Shown: piece after piece, positions 24,951-33,154 of the stretch
Position numbering within the stretch: position 1 is the first letter of the stretch
How the letters are laid out: the number at the start of each line of letters is the position of its first letter
Assembly (NCBI GenBank): GCA_000318405.1
Contig: KB291746.1
Coordinates: 30,400 to 70,644, forward strand
From: Brevundimonas diminuta 470-4
GTDB lineage: Bacteria > Pseudomonadota > Alphaproteobacteria > Caulobacterales > Caulobacteraceae
DNA length: 40,245 bases
Direction: 5' to 3'
Made by a program: the position numbers and the translations under genes
The notes under the pieces: model-generated
Seen by the model: the letters and a program-made list of their open reading frames with translations, nothing else
Told to the model about the DNA's origin: nothing
The model's database searches: none

Positions 24951-27134
24951 TTAGGAAACCGGGAAGCCGCGCACCTTCAGCAGGGCCGCCACGTCCGGGT
25001 TGCGGCCGCGGAACTGGCGATAGGCGTCGCCGCGGTCCGTGGTGTTGCCCGGGGCCAGGATGATCGACTTGAAGCGTGCGCCGATCTCCGGGTTGAAGAC
25101 GTCGCCGGACTCTTCGAAGTAGGCCCAGGTGTCGGCGTCCATCACTTCCGACCACAGGTAGGAATAGTAGCCGGCCGAATAGGCGTCCGAGGTGAACAGG
25201 TGATTGAACTGCGGCAGGCGGTGCCGCATCACGATCTCCTTGGGCATGCCCAGACGCGCCAGCGAGGCCTTTTCGAAGCCGTCGATATCGGTGGGCGGCG
25301 TCGCCTGGGTATGCAGGTCCATGTCGACCAGGGCCGAGGACAGGTAGCTGACGGTCGCATAGCCCTGATTGAAGGTCGAGGAGGCCTCGATCTTGTCCAC
25401 CAGCGCCTGAGGCATCGGCTGGCCCGTCTCGACGTGCTTCATGTAGCCGTCCAGGATCGGGCGGGTCAGCACCCAGTGCTCATGCACCTGAGACGGATAT
25501 TCCACGAAGTCGCGCGGCGTGTTGCCGAACGACGGATAGGTCACCACCGACGAGAAATAGTGCAGGGCGTGGCCGAACTCGTGGAACAGGGTCTCGGCGT
25601 CGTCCAGCGAGATCAGCAGGGGCTGGCCGTCCGGCGCCTTGACGAAGTTGTTGTTGTTCGAGGCCAGGATCGGCTTGGAGCCGGTCAGCTTGGAGAAGGA
25701 CCGATAGGTGGTCATCCAGGCGCCCGAACGCTTGCCCGGACGGGCGAAGTCGTCTGCGTAATACAGGCCGATCAGCTTGCCGGTGGCCTTGTCCGTGACC
25801 TCATAGGTGGTGACGTCGGGCTCGAACGTCGAGACGGTTCCCTTGGCCAGCGGCTTGAAGACGAAGCCGTACAGGCGCTCGGCCATGTAGAAGGAGGCCG
25901 CGCGCACCGCGTGCAGTTCGAAGTAGGGCTTCAGCTCGTTCTGATCGAGGTCGTACTTCGCCTTACGCACCTTCTCGGCGTAGTAGAGGTAGTCCCACGG
26001 CTCGATGTCGTGGCCGGCGATCGCCTTCATGTCGGCGACTTCCTCGGCGACGCGGGCCTTGGCCGGGGCCCAGACGCGCTGCATCAGGTCCATCGCCGCG
26101 GCCGGGGTCTTGGCCATGGTGTCCTGCATCCGCCATTCGGCGTGGTTGCCGAAGCCCAGCAGGCGGGCGCGTTGCTGACGCAGGGCGACGATCTGGGCGA
26201 TGGTCGACTTGGTGTCGTTGGCGTCGCCGTTGTCGCCGCGCTTGACGAACTTGGTCCAGACCTGCTGACGCAGGGCGCGGTCGTCGGCGAAGGTCAGGAA
26301 GGGATCGACGCTGGAGCGGGTGTTGAGGATGGCCCAGCCCTGGACGTTGCGCGAACGCGCGGCGGCGGCGGCGGCGGCCTTGTTGGAGTCCGGCAGGCCC
26401 TTCAGACCGGCCTCGTTCGAGATAACGGTCCAGGTGTTCTCGTCGGCCACGACCTTCTGGCCAAAGCTGGTGAAGGCGTTCGACAGTTCGGTATTGATGC
26501 GGCCCAGTTCCGCCTTGCCGGCGGCGTCCAGGGCGGCGCCGTTGCGCACGAAGGCGTCGCGGCTGCGCTCGGCCAGACGCTTCTGCTGGGCGTTCAGGCC
26601 TGCCGCGTCAGCGCCGTCGGCCACGGCCTTGATGCGGGCGAACAGCTTCTCGTTGAAGGTGATCTCGTCCGAGGCGGCCGACAGGATCGGCGACAGCTCG
26701 GTCTCCAGCACGTCCCACTGCTCGCCGCCGATGTTCGAGGTCATGACGCTGAACACGTTCATGGCGCGGTCCAGCGGTTCGCCCGCCATCTCCATCGCCG
26801 CCATGGTGTTGGCGAAGGTCGGCGCCTCAGGGTTGTTGGCGATCGCGGCGATGTCGGCGCGCTGCAGTTCGATGCCTTCCAGGATGGCTTCGCGCATCTT
26901 GGGCGCCGTCACCTTGTCCCACGGCGGCACGCCTTCATAGGGGCCCGTCCACGGCTGCAGCAGCTCGGCGCGCGGCGCAGTCGCCGGCAGGACGGCGCGG
27001 GCGATCCGGGCCTCATCGGCGGTCGTCAGGGCGGCGACGGCGCCGCTCACCGCGTTTTCCACGGCCCCGGCCGAGGCGCAGCCCGACAGGGCGAAGAGGC
27101 TCGCGCCTCCGATGAGAAGATGGCGTCTATGCAT
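24951..27134 (-). CDS. M3-family zinc metallopeptidase lipoprotein (Dcp-like)
   Basis: A 727-residue thimet-oligopeptidase-family enzyme. The N-terminus is a lipoprotein signal with lipobox LSGC (Cys19), so it is anchored in the cell envelope. The active-site motif is His518-Glu519-x2-His522 (LFHEFGHALHY). Length and layout fit peptidyl-dipeptidase Dcp or oligopeptidase A, which degrade short peptides; the exported form suggests a periplasmic peptide-scavenging role. ATG 27134 is preferred because GGGAGA lies upstream and the signal peptide begins there; the open frame to 27341 is non-family sequence overlapping murI. Confidence 0.92.
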   Translation of the reverse strand: MHRRHLLIGGASLFALSGCASAGAVENAVSGAVAALTTADEARIARAVLPATAPRAELLQPWTGPYEGVPPWDKVTAPKMREAILEGIELQRADIAAIANNPEAPTFANTMAAMEMAGEPLDRAMNVFSVMTSNIGGEQWDVLETELSPILSAASDEITFNEKLFARIKAVADGADAAGLNAQQKRLAERSRDAFVRNGAALDAAGKAELGRINTELSNAFTSFGQKVVADENTWTVISNEAGLKGLPDSNKAAAAAAARSRNVQGWAILNTRSSVDPFLTFADDRALRQQVWTKFVKRGDNGDANDTKSTIAQIVALRQQRARLLGFGNHAEWRMQDTMAKTPAAAMDLMQRVWAPAKARVAEEVADMKAIAGHDIEPWDYLYYAEKVRKAKYDLDQNELKPYFELHAVRAASFYMAERLYGFVFKPLAKGTVSTFEPDVTTYEVTDKATGKLIGLYYADDFARPGKRSGAWMTTYRSFSKLTGSKPILASNNNNFVKAPDGQPLLISLDDAETLFHEFGHALHYFSSVVTYPSFGNTPRDFVEYPSQVHEHWVLTRPILDGYMKHVETGQPMPQALVDKIEASSTFNQGYATVSYLSSALVDMDLHTQATPPTDIDGFEKASLARLGMPKEIVMRHRLPQFNHLFTSDAYSAGYYSYLWSEVMDADTWAYFEESGDVFNPEIGARFKSIILAPGNTTDRGDAYRQFRGRNPDVAALLKVRGFPVS

Positions 27135-27255
27135 CCAGGTCTCCCAACCATAGCTGTTTTGGACATCCTTCGGCGCAGGGGCCGACAGCGTCCCATAAAT
27201 CCGGTTTAGTCCTAAGTATTGGACGGCGAAACCCCGCAGGTCTAAAGGCCGCTGC

Positions 27256-28119
27256 ATGGCGATAGGCGTTTTCGACTCCGGCGTGGGGGGCCTGACGGTC
27301 CACCGCGAACTCACGACCCGCTTTCCGACGCGGGACTTCATCTATCTGGGCGACCAGGCTCACGCCCCCTATGGCGGGCGTGGCGGCGAGGACATCGTCG
27401 AACTGACCCGCGCCGGGTGCGAGCGCCTGTTCGAGGCGGGCGCCTCCGTGGTCGTGCTGGCCTGCAACACGGCCTCGGCGATTGCGCTGCGCCGCCTGCA
27501 GCAGACCTGGATTCCGGGGATGCGCGAAAAGCTGGGCCGTCCGGTCAACGTCCTGGGCATCATCGTCCCGACCATCGAGGCGGCAACCGGCCTGCCGTGG
27601 TCCTATGAAGCCGAACGCAACGGGCGGCTTGAAGGCGAGAAGAAGCAGGCCATCGACGTCACCGGCGTCTTCTGCACCGCCGCCACCGCCATGAGCCGCG
27701 TCTATGAGATCGAGATCGACAAGCGCCGCGACGATCTGGCGGTCTTCACCGAGGCCTGCCCCGGCCTGGCCGGACTGATCGAACTGGGCGCCCCGCCCGA
27801 GGAGCTGAAGGTGGTCATCGACGACCACGTCGACGCCCTGCGCCGCCGCATCGGCCGCCACCCCGACAAGGCCGTCCTGGGCTGCACCCACTATGAGATC
27901 GTGGCCGACCTGTTCGCCCAGGCCCTGCCCCCCGGCGTCCAGATCATCAGCCAGCCCGCCGCCGTCGCCGACTCGCTGGAGCGTTATTTCGAGCGCCACC
28001 CGGAGTATGAGTTGGGATCCTCGGCCCGCCGCGACTTCCTGACCACCGGAACGCCCGGCCCGCAGTCGGATCTGGTCGCCCAGTTCTGGGGCGCGCCCCT
28101 GACGTTCGACGCCGCCTGA
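27256..28119 (+). CDS. murI: Glutamate racemase
   Basis: A 287-residue enzyme converting L- to D-glutamate for peptidoglycan. Catalytic cysteines are Cys70 (LACNTAS) and Cys210 (LGCTHYE), and the start FDSGVGGLTV holds the Asp7-Ser8 pair. Between the halves there is a segment around 118-130 (NGRLEGEKKQ) consistent with longer alphaproteobacterial forms. ATG 27256 has AAAGG upstream. It is divergent from the M3 peptidase and convergent with the lipoprotein gene, 12 bp apart. Confidence 0.95.
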   Translation: MAIGVFDSGVGGLTVHRELTTRFPTRDFIYLGDQAHAPYGGRGGEDIVELTRAGCERLFEAGASVVVLACNTASAIALRRLQQTWIPGMREKLGRPVNVLGIIVPTIEAATGLPWSYEAERNGRLEGEKKQAIDVTGVFCTAATAMSRVYEIEIDKRRDDLAVFTEACPGLAGLIELGAPPEELKVVIDDHVDALRRRIGRHPDKAVLGCTHYEIVADLFAQALPPGVQIISQPAAVADSLERYFERHPEYELGSSARRDFLTTGTPGPQSDLVAQFWGAPLTFDAA

Positions 28120-28131
28120 GGCCGGCCGCCG

Positions 28132-28644
28132 CTATTCGGTCGTGCGCGTCGCGTTACGACGCTGGCCGAAGGTCGGCGCCCGCTCCTTCTGCTGCGCCCA
28201 ATAGGCCGGGCCGTCGTCCGGCTTGAACATGGTGCGCGGCACGCCGTTGCGGTCCACCACGGCGAAGGTGTTGGTCGCGGCCTGGTAGAAGAGGGTGTCG
28301 CCGTTCGCGCGCTTCACCGTTTCGGTTCCCTTCGGCGTCGCCTCGGTGAAGTTGCGCACCTTCTGCAGGTATTCGTCCGGCGAACGGGCGCCGAAGTCGG
28401 CGCCGTTGCGCTCATACAGCCGCTGCACCTTGGCGTCGGCGGTCTCGCGCCGGTTGGCGGTGACGGCAGGTTTGGCCGCTTCGACAGAAGCGGCGGCGCC
28501 CGCCATGTCGGTTTCCGCCGCCGAACTCAGCCCGACCGGTTCGGCCGTGCTGCGGTCCCTGGTCTGTACCGCCGAGCCGCCGTTGTCGCATCCGGCCAGA
28601 AACAACAGCGACGCCACCAGCGCCGCTAATCTCCGCAAAGCCAT
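28132..28644 (-). CDS. Lipoprotein with polymorphic-toxin-like nuclease domain
   Basis: A 170-residue lipoprotein (lipobox LAGC, Cys19, followed by Asp). After an Ala-rich linker, the C-terminal 75 residues resemble a domain common at the ends of Rhs, contact-dependent and other polymorphic toxins, recalled as RHGxDFGA...EY...F...RxNGDxxxYxxxTNxFxVxxxxGxxRTxFKP...Y(F/W)xxQ. Visible here are NGADFGARSPDEY, RANGDTLFY, ATNTFAVVDRNG, PRTMFKPDDG and AYWAQQ. The His usual in that first motif is Asn here, so catalysis may be lost. No immunity gene is adjacent. ATG 28644 is supported by GGGAGGGG upstream. Homology is from memory, not a search. Confidence 0.7.
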   Translation of the reverse strand: MALRRLAALVASLLFLAGCDNGGSAVQTRDRSTAEPVGLSSAAETDMAGAAASVEAAKPAVTANRRETADAKVQRLYERNGADFGARSPDEYLQKVRNFTEATPKGTETVKRANGDTLFYQAATNTFAVVDRNGVPRTMFKPDDGPAYWAQQKERAPTFGQRRNATRTTE

Positions 28645-28779
28645 CAGCCGCCCCTCCCGAAACTTCGAAGAACGCAGATAGGCATAGATTTTTGGCCCCT
28701 TCAACGCTTCTGCTGACATAGACGTAAGCGACGTCGCTTTGTCTCGACGCCGTCACGCTGCATCGCTAGACCTTGGCTC

Positions 28780-30015
28780 ATGACCGCATCCTCGCTTCCC
28801 AGCGCCCTGGCCGGCCGCAAGGTTCTGCTGATCATCGGCGGCGGCATCGCCGCCTATAAGGCGCTGGAGCTGATCCGCCTGCTCAGCAAGGCCGGCGCGG
28901 AGACGATGACCGTCCTGACCAAGGCCGGGGCCGAGTTCGTCACCCCCATGTCTCTGGCGGCCCTGACCGGCCATCCGGTGCGGCAGGACCTGTTCATGCC
29001 GGAAGACGAAACCGCCATGGGCCATATCGAGCTGTCGCGCTGGGCCGATCTGGTGGTGGTGGCGCCCGCCACGGCCGGGCTGATCGCCAAGGCCGCCAAC
29101 GGCATGGCCGACGACCTGGCCTCGACCACGCTTCTGGCCACCGACAAGAAGGTGCTGCTGGCCCCGGCGATGAATGTGCGCATGTGGCTGCACCCGGCGG
29201 TTCAGGCCAATGTCGAGCGGCTGAAGGGTTTCGACGGCTTTCAGGGCATGGCCGTGGTCGGACCTGACGATGGGATCATGGCCTGCGGCGAGTTCGGACC
29301 GGGCCGCATGGCCGAGCCGCCGGTCATCCTGGACGCCATCGCCCACCTGCTGGCCGGGCCGGATGGACGCCCGCTGACGGGCCGGACCGCCGTAGTGACC
29401 GCCGGGCCGACGTTCGAGCCGATCGACCCGGTGCGCGGCCTGACCAACCGTTCCAGCGGCAAGCAGGGCTACGCCGTCGCCGCGGCCCTGGCCGAACTGG
29501 GGGCGCAGGTGACGTTGATCTCCGGTCCGGTGGCGCTGGACGCGCCCGTCGGCGTGACCCGCGTCTGGGTCGAGGCCGCGACCGAGATGAAGGCGGCTGT
29601 CGAGGCCGCCCTTCCCGCCGACATCGCGGTGATGAGCGCCGCCGTCGCCGACTGGCGCGTGGACGGCGTGGCCTCGGGCAAGATCAAGAAGGCGCCGGGC
29701 GGGCCGCCGTCGCTGGCCCTGATCGAGAACCCCGACATTCTGGCCGGCGTCTCCGCACCCGGCCCGCGCCGCCCGAAACTGGTGGTCGGCTTCGCCGCCG
29801 AGACCAGCGACCTTGAGGTCAACGCCCGCGCCAAGCTGTCGCGCAAGGGCTGCGACTGGATCGTCGGCAACGACGTCTCGGACGAGGTGTTCGGCTCGGA
29901 CGGAAACGCTGTGACCCTGTTCACCCAGGGCGGCGACGAGCCCTGGCCCCGCCAGTCCAAGACCGAAGTGGCCAGGAAGCTGGCCCAGCGCATCGCCGAT
30001 CACTTCAAGGCCTAG
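28780..30015 (+). CDS. coaBC: Bifunctional CoaBC (PPC decarboxylase / PPC synthetase)
   Basis: A 411-residue enzyme for two steps of coenzyme A synthesis: CTP-dependent joining of phosphopantothenate with cysteine, then FMN-dependent decarboxylation. The CoaC half has GGGIAAYKALELIR, PAMNVRMW and ACGEFGPGRMAEP. The CoaB half has TAGPTFEPIDPVRGLTNRSSGKQGYA and the downstream KIKK motif. The start ATG 28780 fits the family N-terminus. It is followed by dut only 15 bp later, an arrangement seen in many bacteria. Confidence 0.96.
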   Translation: MTASSLPSALAGRKVLLIIGGGIAAYKALELIRLLSKAGAETMTVLTKAGAEFVTPMSLAALTGHPVRQDLFMPEDETAMGHIELSRWADLVVVAPATAGLIAKAANGMADDLASTTLLATDKKVLLAPAMNVRMWLHPAVQANVERLKGFDGFQGMAVVGPDDGIMACGEFGPGRMAEPPVILDAIAHLLAGPDGRPLTGRTAVVTAGPTFEPIDPVRGLTNRSSGKQGYAVAAALAELGAQVTLISGPVALDAPVGVTRVWVEAATEMKAAVEAALPADIAVMSAAVADWRVDGVASGKIKKAPGGPPSLALIENPDILAGVSAPGPRRPKLVVGFAAETSDLEVNARAKLSRKGCDWIVGNDVSDEVFGSDGNAVTLFTQGGDEPWPRQSKTEVARKLAQRIADHFKA

Positions 30016-30030
30016 AAGAGACCTCCCGAC

Positions 30031-30480
30031 ATGACCACCGTCCGCGTTGAACGCCTGCCCCATGCGCAGGGCCTGGCCCTGCCCGCCTATGAGACCGCCG
30101 GTTCGGCCGGAATGGACCTGCGCGCCGCCCTCGCCGAGGGCGAGACCCTGGTGCTGGAGCCGGGTCAGCGCAAACTGATCCCCACCGGCCTGAAGATCGC
30201 CCTCGAACCCGGCTATGAGGCCCAGGTGCGCCCGCGCTCGGGTCTGGCGCTGAAGCACGGCATCTCGGCGCCCAATTCGCCCGGCACCATCGACAGCGAC
30301 TATCGCGGAGAAGTCGGGGTCATCCTGATCAACCACGGCGAGTTGCCGTTCGAGATCAAGCGCGGCGACCGCATCGCCCAGATGGTGATCGCCCGTTATG
30401 AGCAGGCGCAGATGGTCGAGGTCGAAACCGTGGACGAAACGGAGCGGGGCGCCGGCGGATTCGGTTCAACCGGGCGTTGA
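30031..30480 (+). CDS. dut: dUTP pyrophosphatase
   Basis: A 149-residue trimeric dUTPase that keeps uracil out of DNA and makes dUMP for thymidylate. All five motifs are visible: [10 protein letters not shown] (motif 1), [10 protein letters not shown] (2), [14 protein letters not shown] (3), RGDRIAQMV (4) and [11 protein letters not shown] (5). It starts 15 bp after coaBC and is likely co-transcribed. Confidence 0.97.
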   Translation: MTTVRVERLPHAQGLALPAYETAGSAGMDLRAALAEGETLVLEPGQRKLIPTGLKIALEPGYEAQVRPRSGLALKHGISAPNSPGTIDSDYRGEVGVILINHGELPFEIKRGDRIAQMVIARYEQAQMVEVETVDETERGAGGFGSTGR

Positions 30481-30528
30481 TGAAGACTCTACTTTCACAT
30501 CTTTAGATACTGGTCTAGCGTGGCCGCC

Positions 30529-30930
30529 ATGAACACGCTGGAACAGCTGGTCTATTGCAGCCGGTCACGACTTTCGCCGGGCGACGAGGCGGCGGCGCTT
30601 GCCGATATCGTCCATGTCGCGGCTTATCTGAACGCTCGAAACGGCATCAGCGGCGCCCTGACCCTTCAGGACGGCGTGTTCGTGCAATTTCTGGAGGGCT
30701 CGCCAAGCGCGCTCGACATCCTCATGCTGCATCTGCATTTCGATGAGCGGCATGAAGACATCGAAGTCGTCGCCAGAGAGCCTATCCAGCGCCGCGACTT
30801 CGCCGCCTGGGGAATGACCACGCCGTCGCTCGGCCAATCCGAGGCGTTGGGACAGTTGATCGTCGCGCGCTCGCCGGATCTGCTCGCCTGGCGCGGGGCC
30901 ATGACCGAGCTCCTCGTCCAGGCGGCCTGA
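30529..30930 (+). CDS. Stand-alone BLUF blue-light photoreceptor
   Basis: A 133-residue protein that is almost entirely a BLUF flavin-binding domain. The key residues of AppA/PixD proteins are present: Tyr9 (LVYCS), Asn35 (NARNGISG), Gln53 (VFVQFLEG), Trp94 and Met96 (AAWGM). It should bind FAD and switch with blue light; the output partner is unknown because there is no fused effector. GTG at 30520 is an alternative start three codons upstream; ATG 30529 gives the family-like N-terminus. It is 48 bp after dut and may have its own promoter. Confidence 0.85.
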   Translation: MNTLEQLVYCSRSRLSPGDEAAALADIVHVAAYLNARNGISGALTLQDGVFVQFLEGSPSALDILMLHLHFDERHEDIEVVAREPIQRRDFAAWGMTTPSLGQSEALGQLIVARSPDLLAWRGAMTELLVQAA

Positions 30931-30953
30931 ACGACAAGGCGCCCCCGCAAATC

Positions 30954-30993
30954 GCGCTCAAGCAGCGAGCCGCCGCGCGGCGAGCGGTAGCGC
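30954..30993 (+). repeat. REP-like palindromic element, TCAAG family (copy 7)
   Basis: GCGC, TCAAG, CAG, an inner GC palindrome (CGAGCCGCCGCGCGGCGAG), CGGTA, GCGC. The inner hairpin is longer than in the GAA-loop copies, like copies 1 and 2. It lies between the convergent BLUF and dapB genes. Confidence 0.68.
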
Positions 30994-31016
30994 GGGCGCG
31001 TCAGCGCCTCCAGGCA

Positions 31017-31766
31017 TTACGCCTGACGGAAGCCCAGCACGTCCTGCATGTCGTAGAGACCGGGGCGGCGGTTGCGCACCCAGGCGGCGGCGGCCACGGC
31101 GCCCTTGGCGAACAGGCTGCGATCGATGGCCGAGTGCGACAGCGTCAGCATCTCGTCTTCCGAGGCGAACATGACGGTGTGTTCGCCGATCACCCCGCCC
31201 GCGCGCAACGAGGCGAAGCCGATCTTGCCCGGCTCGCGCGGGCCGGTGATGCCGTCGTAGGGGGCGCTTTGCAGCTCGGACAGATCGCGGCCCCGGCCGT
31301 TGGCGGCGGCCTCGCCCAGCATCAGGGCCGTGCCGGAAGGCGCGTCGACCTTGCGCCGGTGATGGGTCTCCAGCACCTCGATGTCCCAGTCGCGGGCGTC
31401 CAGCCGCAGGGCCGCGTGCTCGACCAGGCCGATCAGGATGTTCACGCCCAGCGAGAAGTTGCCGCTCATCACAATGGCGATCTTGTCGGCGGCGGCCTCG
31501 ATCTCGGCCAGCTGTTCGAGCGAAAGGCCGGTGGAGCCGATCACCAGGGCGGGACCGTCCGCCTCGGCGCAGGCCCTCGCCAGAGCCACCGAGGCCTCGG
31601 GCGTCGAGAAGTCGATGATCACGTCGCACAGCTTCAGGTCGACGGTCTCGCCGCGATCGAAACGGGCGGCCACGACGACATCCTCACGGGCGTCCAGAAC
31701 TTGCGAAACGGCGCGGCCCATGCGGCCCCGGGCGCCGGAAATACCGGCGTGGAAGATGTCGCTCAC
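31017..31766 (-). CDS. dapB: 4-hydroxy-tetrahydrodipicolinate reductase
   Basis: A 249-residue NAD(P)H-dependent reductase of the lysine/diaminopimelate pathway. The nucleotide loop is GISGARGRMG near the N-terminus, and the catalytic segment is ETHHRRKVDAPSGTAL, with the paired histidines and lysine. The start is GTG 31766, overlapping the dnaJ stop as GTGA, so it is probably translated from the dnaJ message. Confidence 0.95.
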   Translation of the reverse strand: MSDIFHAGISGARGRMGRAVSQVLDAREDVVVAARFDRGETVDLKLCDVIIDFSTPEASVALARACAEADGPALVIGSTGLSLEQLAEIEAAADKIAIVMSGNFSLGVNILIGLVEHAALRLDARDWDIEVLETHHRRKVDAPSGTALMLGEAAANGRGRDLSELQSAPYDGITGPREPGKIGFASLRAGGVIGEHTVMFASEDEMLTLSHSAIDRSLFAKGAVAAAAWVRNRRPGLYDMQDVLGFRQA

Positions 31767-32974
31767 GCGGTCTCTTTCGGATTATCGGCGTCGCCGCCCA
31801 GGATGTCGGCCCAGAAACGCTTGGCCTTGCCGGCGAAGCTGGTGTTGCGCGGGGTCTGGCTCTCGCCGAGGGACGCCGCCAGTTCGGACAGCAGCTCCTT
31901 CTGACGCGCGGTCAGGTCGGTGGGCGTCTCGACGAACAGTTCGACCACCAGATCGCCGCGGCCGCGCCCGTTCAGGTGCGGCATCCCCTTGCCCTTGATG
32001 CGGACGGTCTTGCCGGTCTGGGCGCCCGCGGGCACATCGACCGCCGCCTTGCACTTGCCGTCGCACGCGTCGGAGACCAGGCAGGGAGCGTCGACGACGC
32101 CGCCCAGGGCGGCCACCGTCATCGGCACGGGCACCGTGACCAGCAGATCCAGATTGTCGCGCTCGAACAGTTCGTGCGGCTGCACCGACAGGAAGACATA
32201 GAGATCGCCGCGCGGACCGCCGCGCTGGCCCGCTTCGCCCTCGCCTGACAGGCGGATGCGCGAACCGTCGTCGACGCCCGCCGGCACCTTGAGGCTGAGC
32301 TTGCGGGTCTTGCGGACCTGGCCGTGGCCGCGGCAGGTGGTGCAGGGATCGGCGATCATCTCGCCAGAGCCGCCGCAGCGGGGGCAGGTGCGCTCGACCT
32401 GGAAGAAGCCGTTGGCCTGGCGCACGCGCCCGGCGCCGCCGCAGGTGGTGCAGATGGTCGGCTTGGTGCCCGCCTTGGCGCCCGAGCCGTCGCAGACCTC
32501 GCAGGACATCAGGGTCGGGATGGCGATCTCGACCTCGGCGCCCTTGTAGGCCTGCTCCAGCGTGATCTCGAGATCATAGCGCAGGTCCGAGCCGCGACGC
32601 GGGCCGCTCTGTTGCTGGCGCCCGCCGCCCCGGCCGCCGAACGCGTCCCCGAAGGCGTCGCCGAAGACCTGCGAAAAAATATCGTTGATGTCGTGGAAGC
32701 CCTGGCCGCCGCCCTGACCGAAGGGGTTGCCTCCGCCCGCGCCGCCGCCGTTCACGCCCGCATGGCCGAACCGGTCATAGGCCGCGCGCTTCTGCTCGTC
32801 CGACAGGACGGTGTAGGCCTCGGAAATCTCCTTGAAGCGCGCCACGGACTCTTCAGAGCCGCCGTTGCGGTCGGGGTGGTGCTCCATCGCCAGCTTGCGA
32901 TAGGCGCTCTTGAGCACGGCGGCGTCCACCGTCCGCTCGACCCCCAGAATCTCGTAATAGTCACGTTGCGCCAT
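31763..32974 (-). CDS. dnaJ: Chaperone DnaJ (Hsp40)
   Basis: A 403-residue class I J-protein. The J domain holds His33-Pro-Asp35, which stimulates DnaK ATPase. A Gly/Phe-rich linker (about 71-117) follows. Four zinc repeats are CEVCDGSG (158), CTTCGGAG (175), CPRCGGSG (197) and CTTCRGHG (211). The C-terminal substrate domains contain an extra small cysteine-bearing loop (CDGKCK), absent from E. coli DnaJ. It lies downstream of dnaK behind a terminator and has its own sigma-32-type promoter; dapB is coupled downstream. Confidence 0.97.
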   Translation of the reverse strand: MAQRDYYEILGVERTVDAAVLKSAYRKLAMEHHPDRNGGSEESVARFKEISEAYTVLSDEQKRAAYDRFGHAGVNGGGAGGGNPFGQGGGQGFHDINDIFSQVFGDAFGDAFGGRGGGRQQQSGPRRGSDLRYDLEITLEQAYKGAEVEIAIPTLMSCEVCDGSGAKAGTKPTICTTCGGAGRVRQANGFFQVERTCPRCGGSGEMIADPCTTCRGHGQVRKTRKLSLKVPAGVDDGSRIRLSGEGEAGQRGGPRGDLYVFLSVQPHELFERDNLDLLVTVPVPMTVAALGGVVDAPCLVSDACDGKCKAAVDVPAGAQTGKTVRIKGKGMPHLNGRGRGDLVVELFVETPTDLTARQKELLSELAASLGESQTPRNTSFAGKAKRFWADILGGDADNPKETA

Positions 32975-33064
32975 CAGGCGTTCGTCCTCTTACTTTCCCG
33001 CCGCTTCAGGCCTCTCTTGATCCGGAGGCGCTCCGTTCGCGGATGACCGACGGCCTGCCTGATG

Positions 33065-33092
33065 ACATGGGCGCCCGGTCGAATGATGCAAG
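33065..33092 (-). promoter_or_regulatory. Sigma-32 (RpoH) type promoter for dnaJ
   Basis: On the minus strand, CTTGCAT (33092-33086), a 14-bp spacer and CCCATGT (33071-33065) match the heat-shock consensus CTTGAAA/CCCATNT. The predicted start is about 85 nt before the dnaJ ATG. A perfect palindrome TTTCATGAAA (33093-33102) lies just upstream. Spacer length equals that of the dnaK promoter. Confidence 0.65.
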
Positions 33093-33099
33093 TTTCATG

Positions 33100-33134
33100 A
33101 AACGGCCCCGCCTGCCGTCTGGCAAGCGGGGCCG
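33100..33134 (-). terminator. Intrinsic terminator of dnaK
   Basis: CGGCCCCGC/GCGGGGCCG arms (33126-33134 / 33103-33111) enclose a second small stem (TGCC/GGCA), then TTT on the minus strand. It lies 20 bp after the dnaK stop and separates dnaK from the dnaJ promoter. Confidence 0.8.
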
Positions 33135-33154
33135 AACATTCTCGAGACGCTGTT

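Noticed and set aside
24942..27209. 755-codon plus-strand frame opposite the M3 peptidase gene
   Set aside because: Shadow frame; the minus strand carries the HEFGH motif and a lipoprotein signal.
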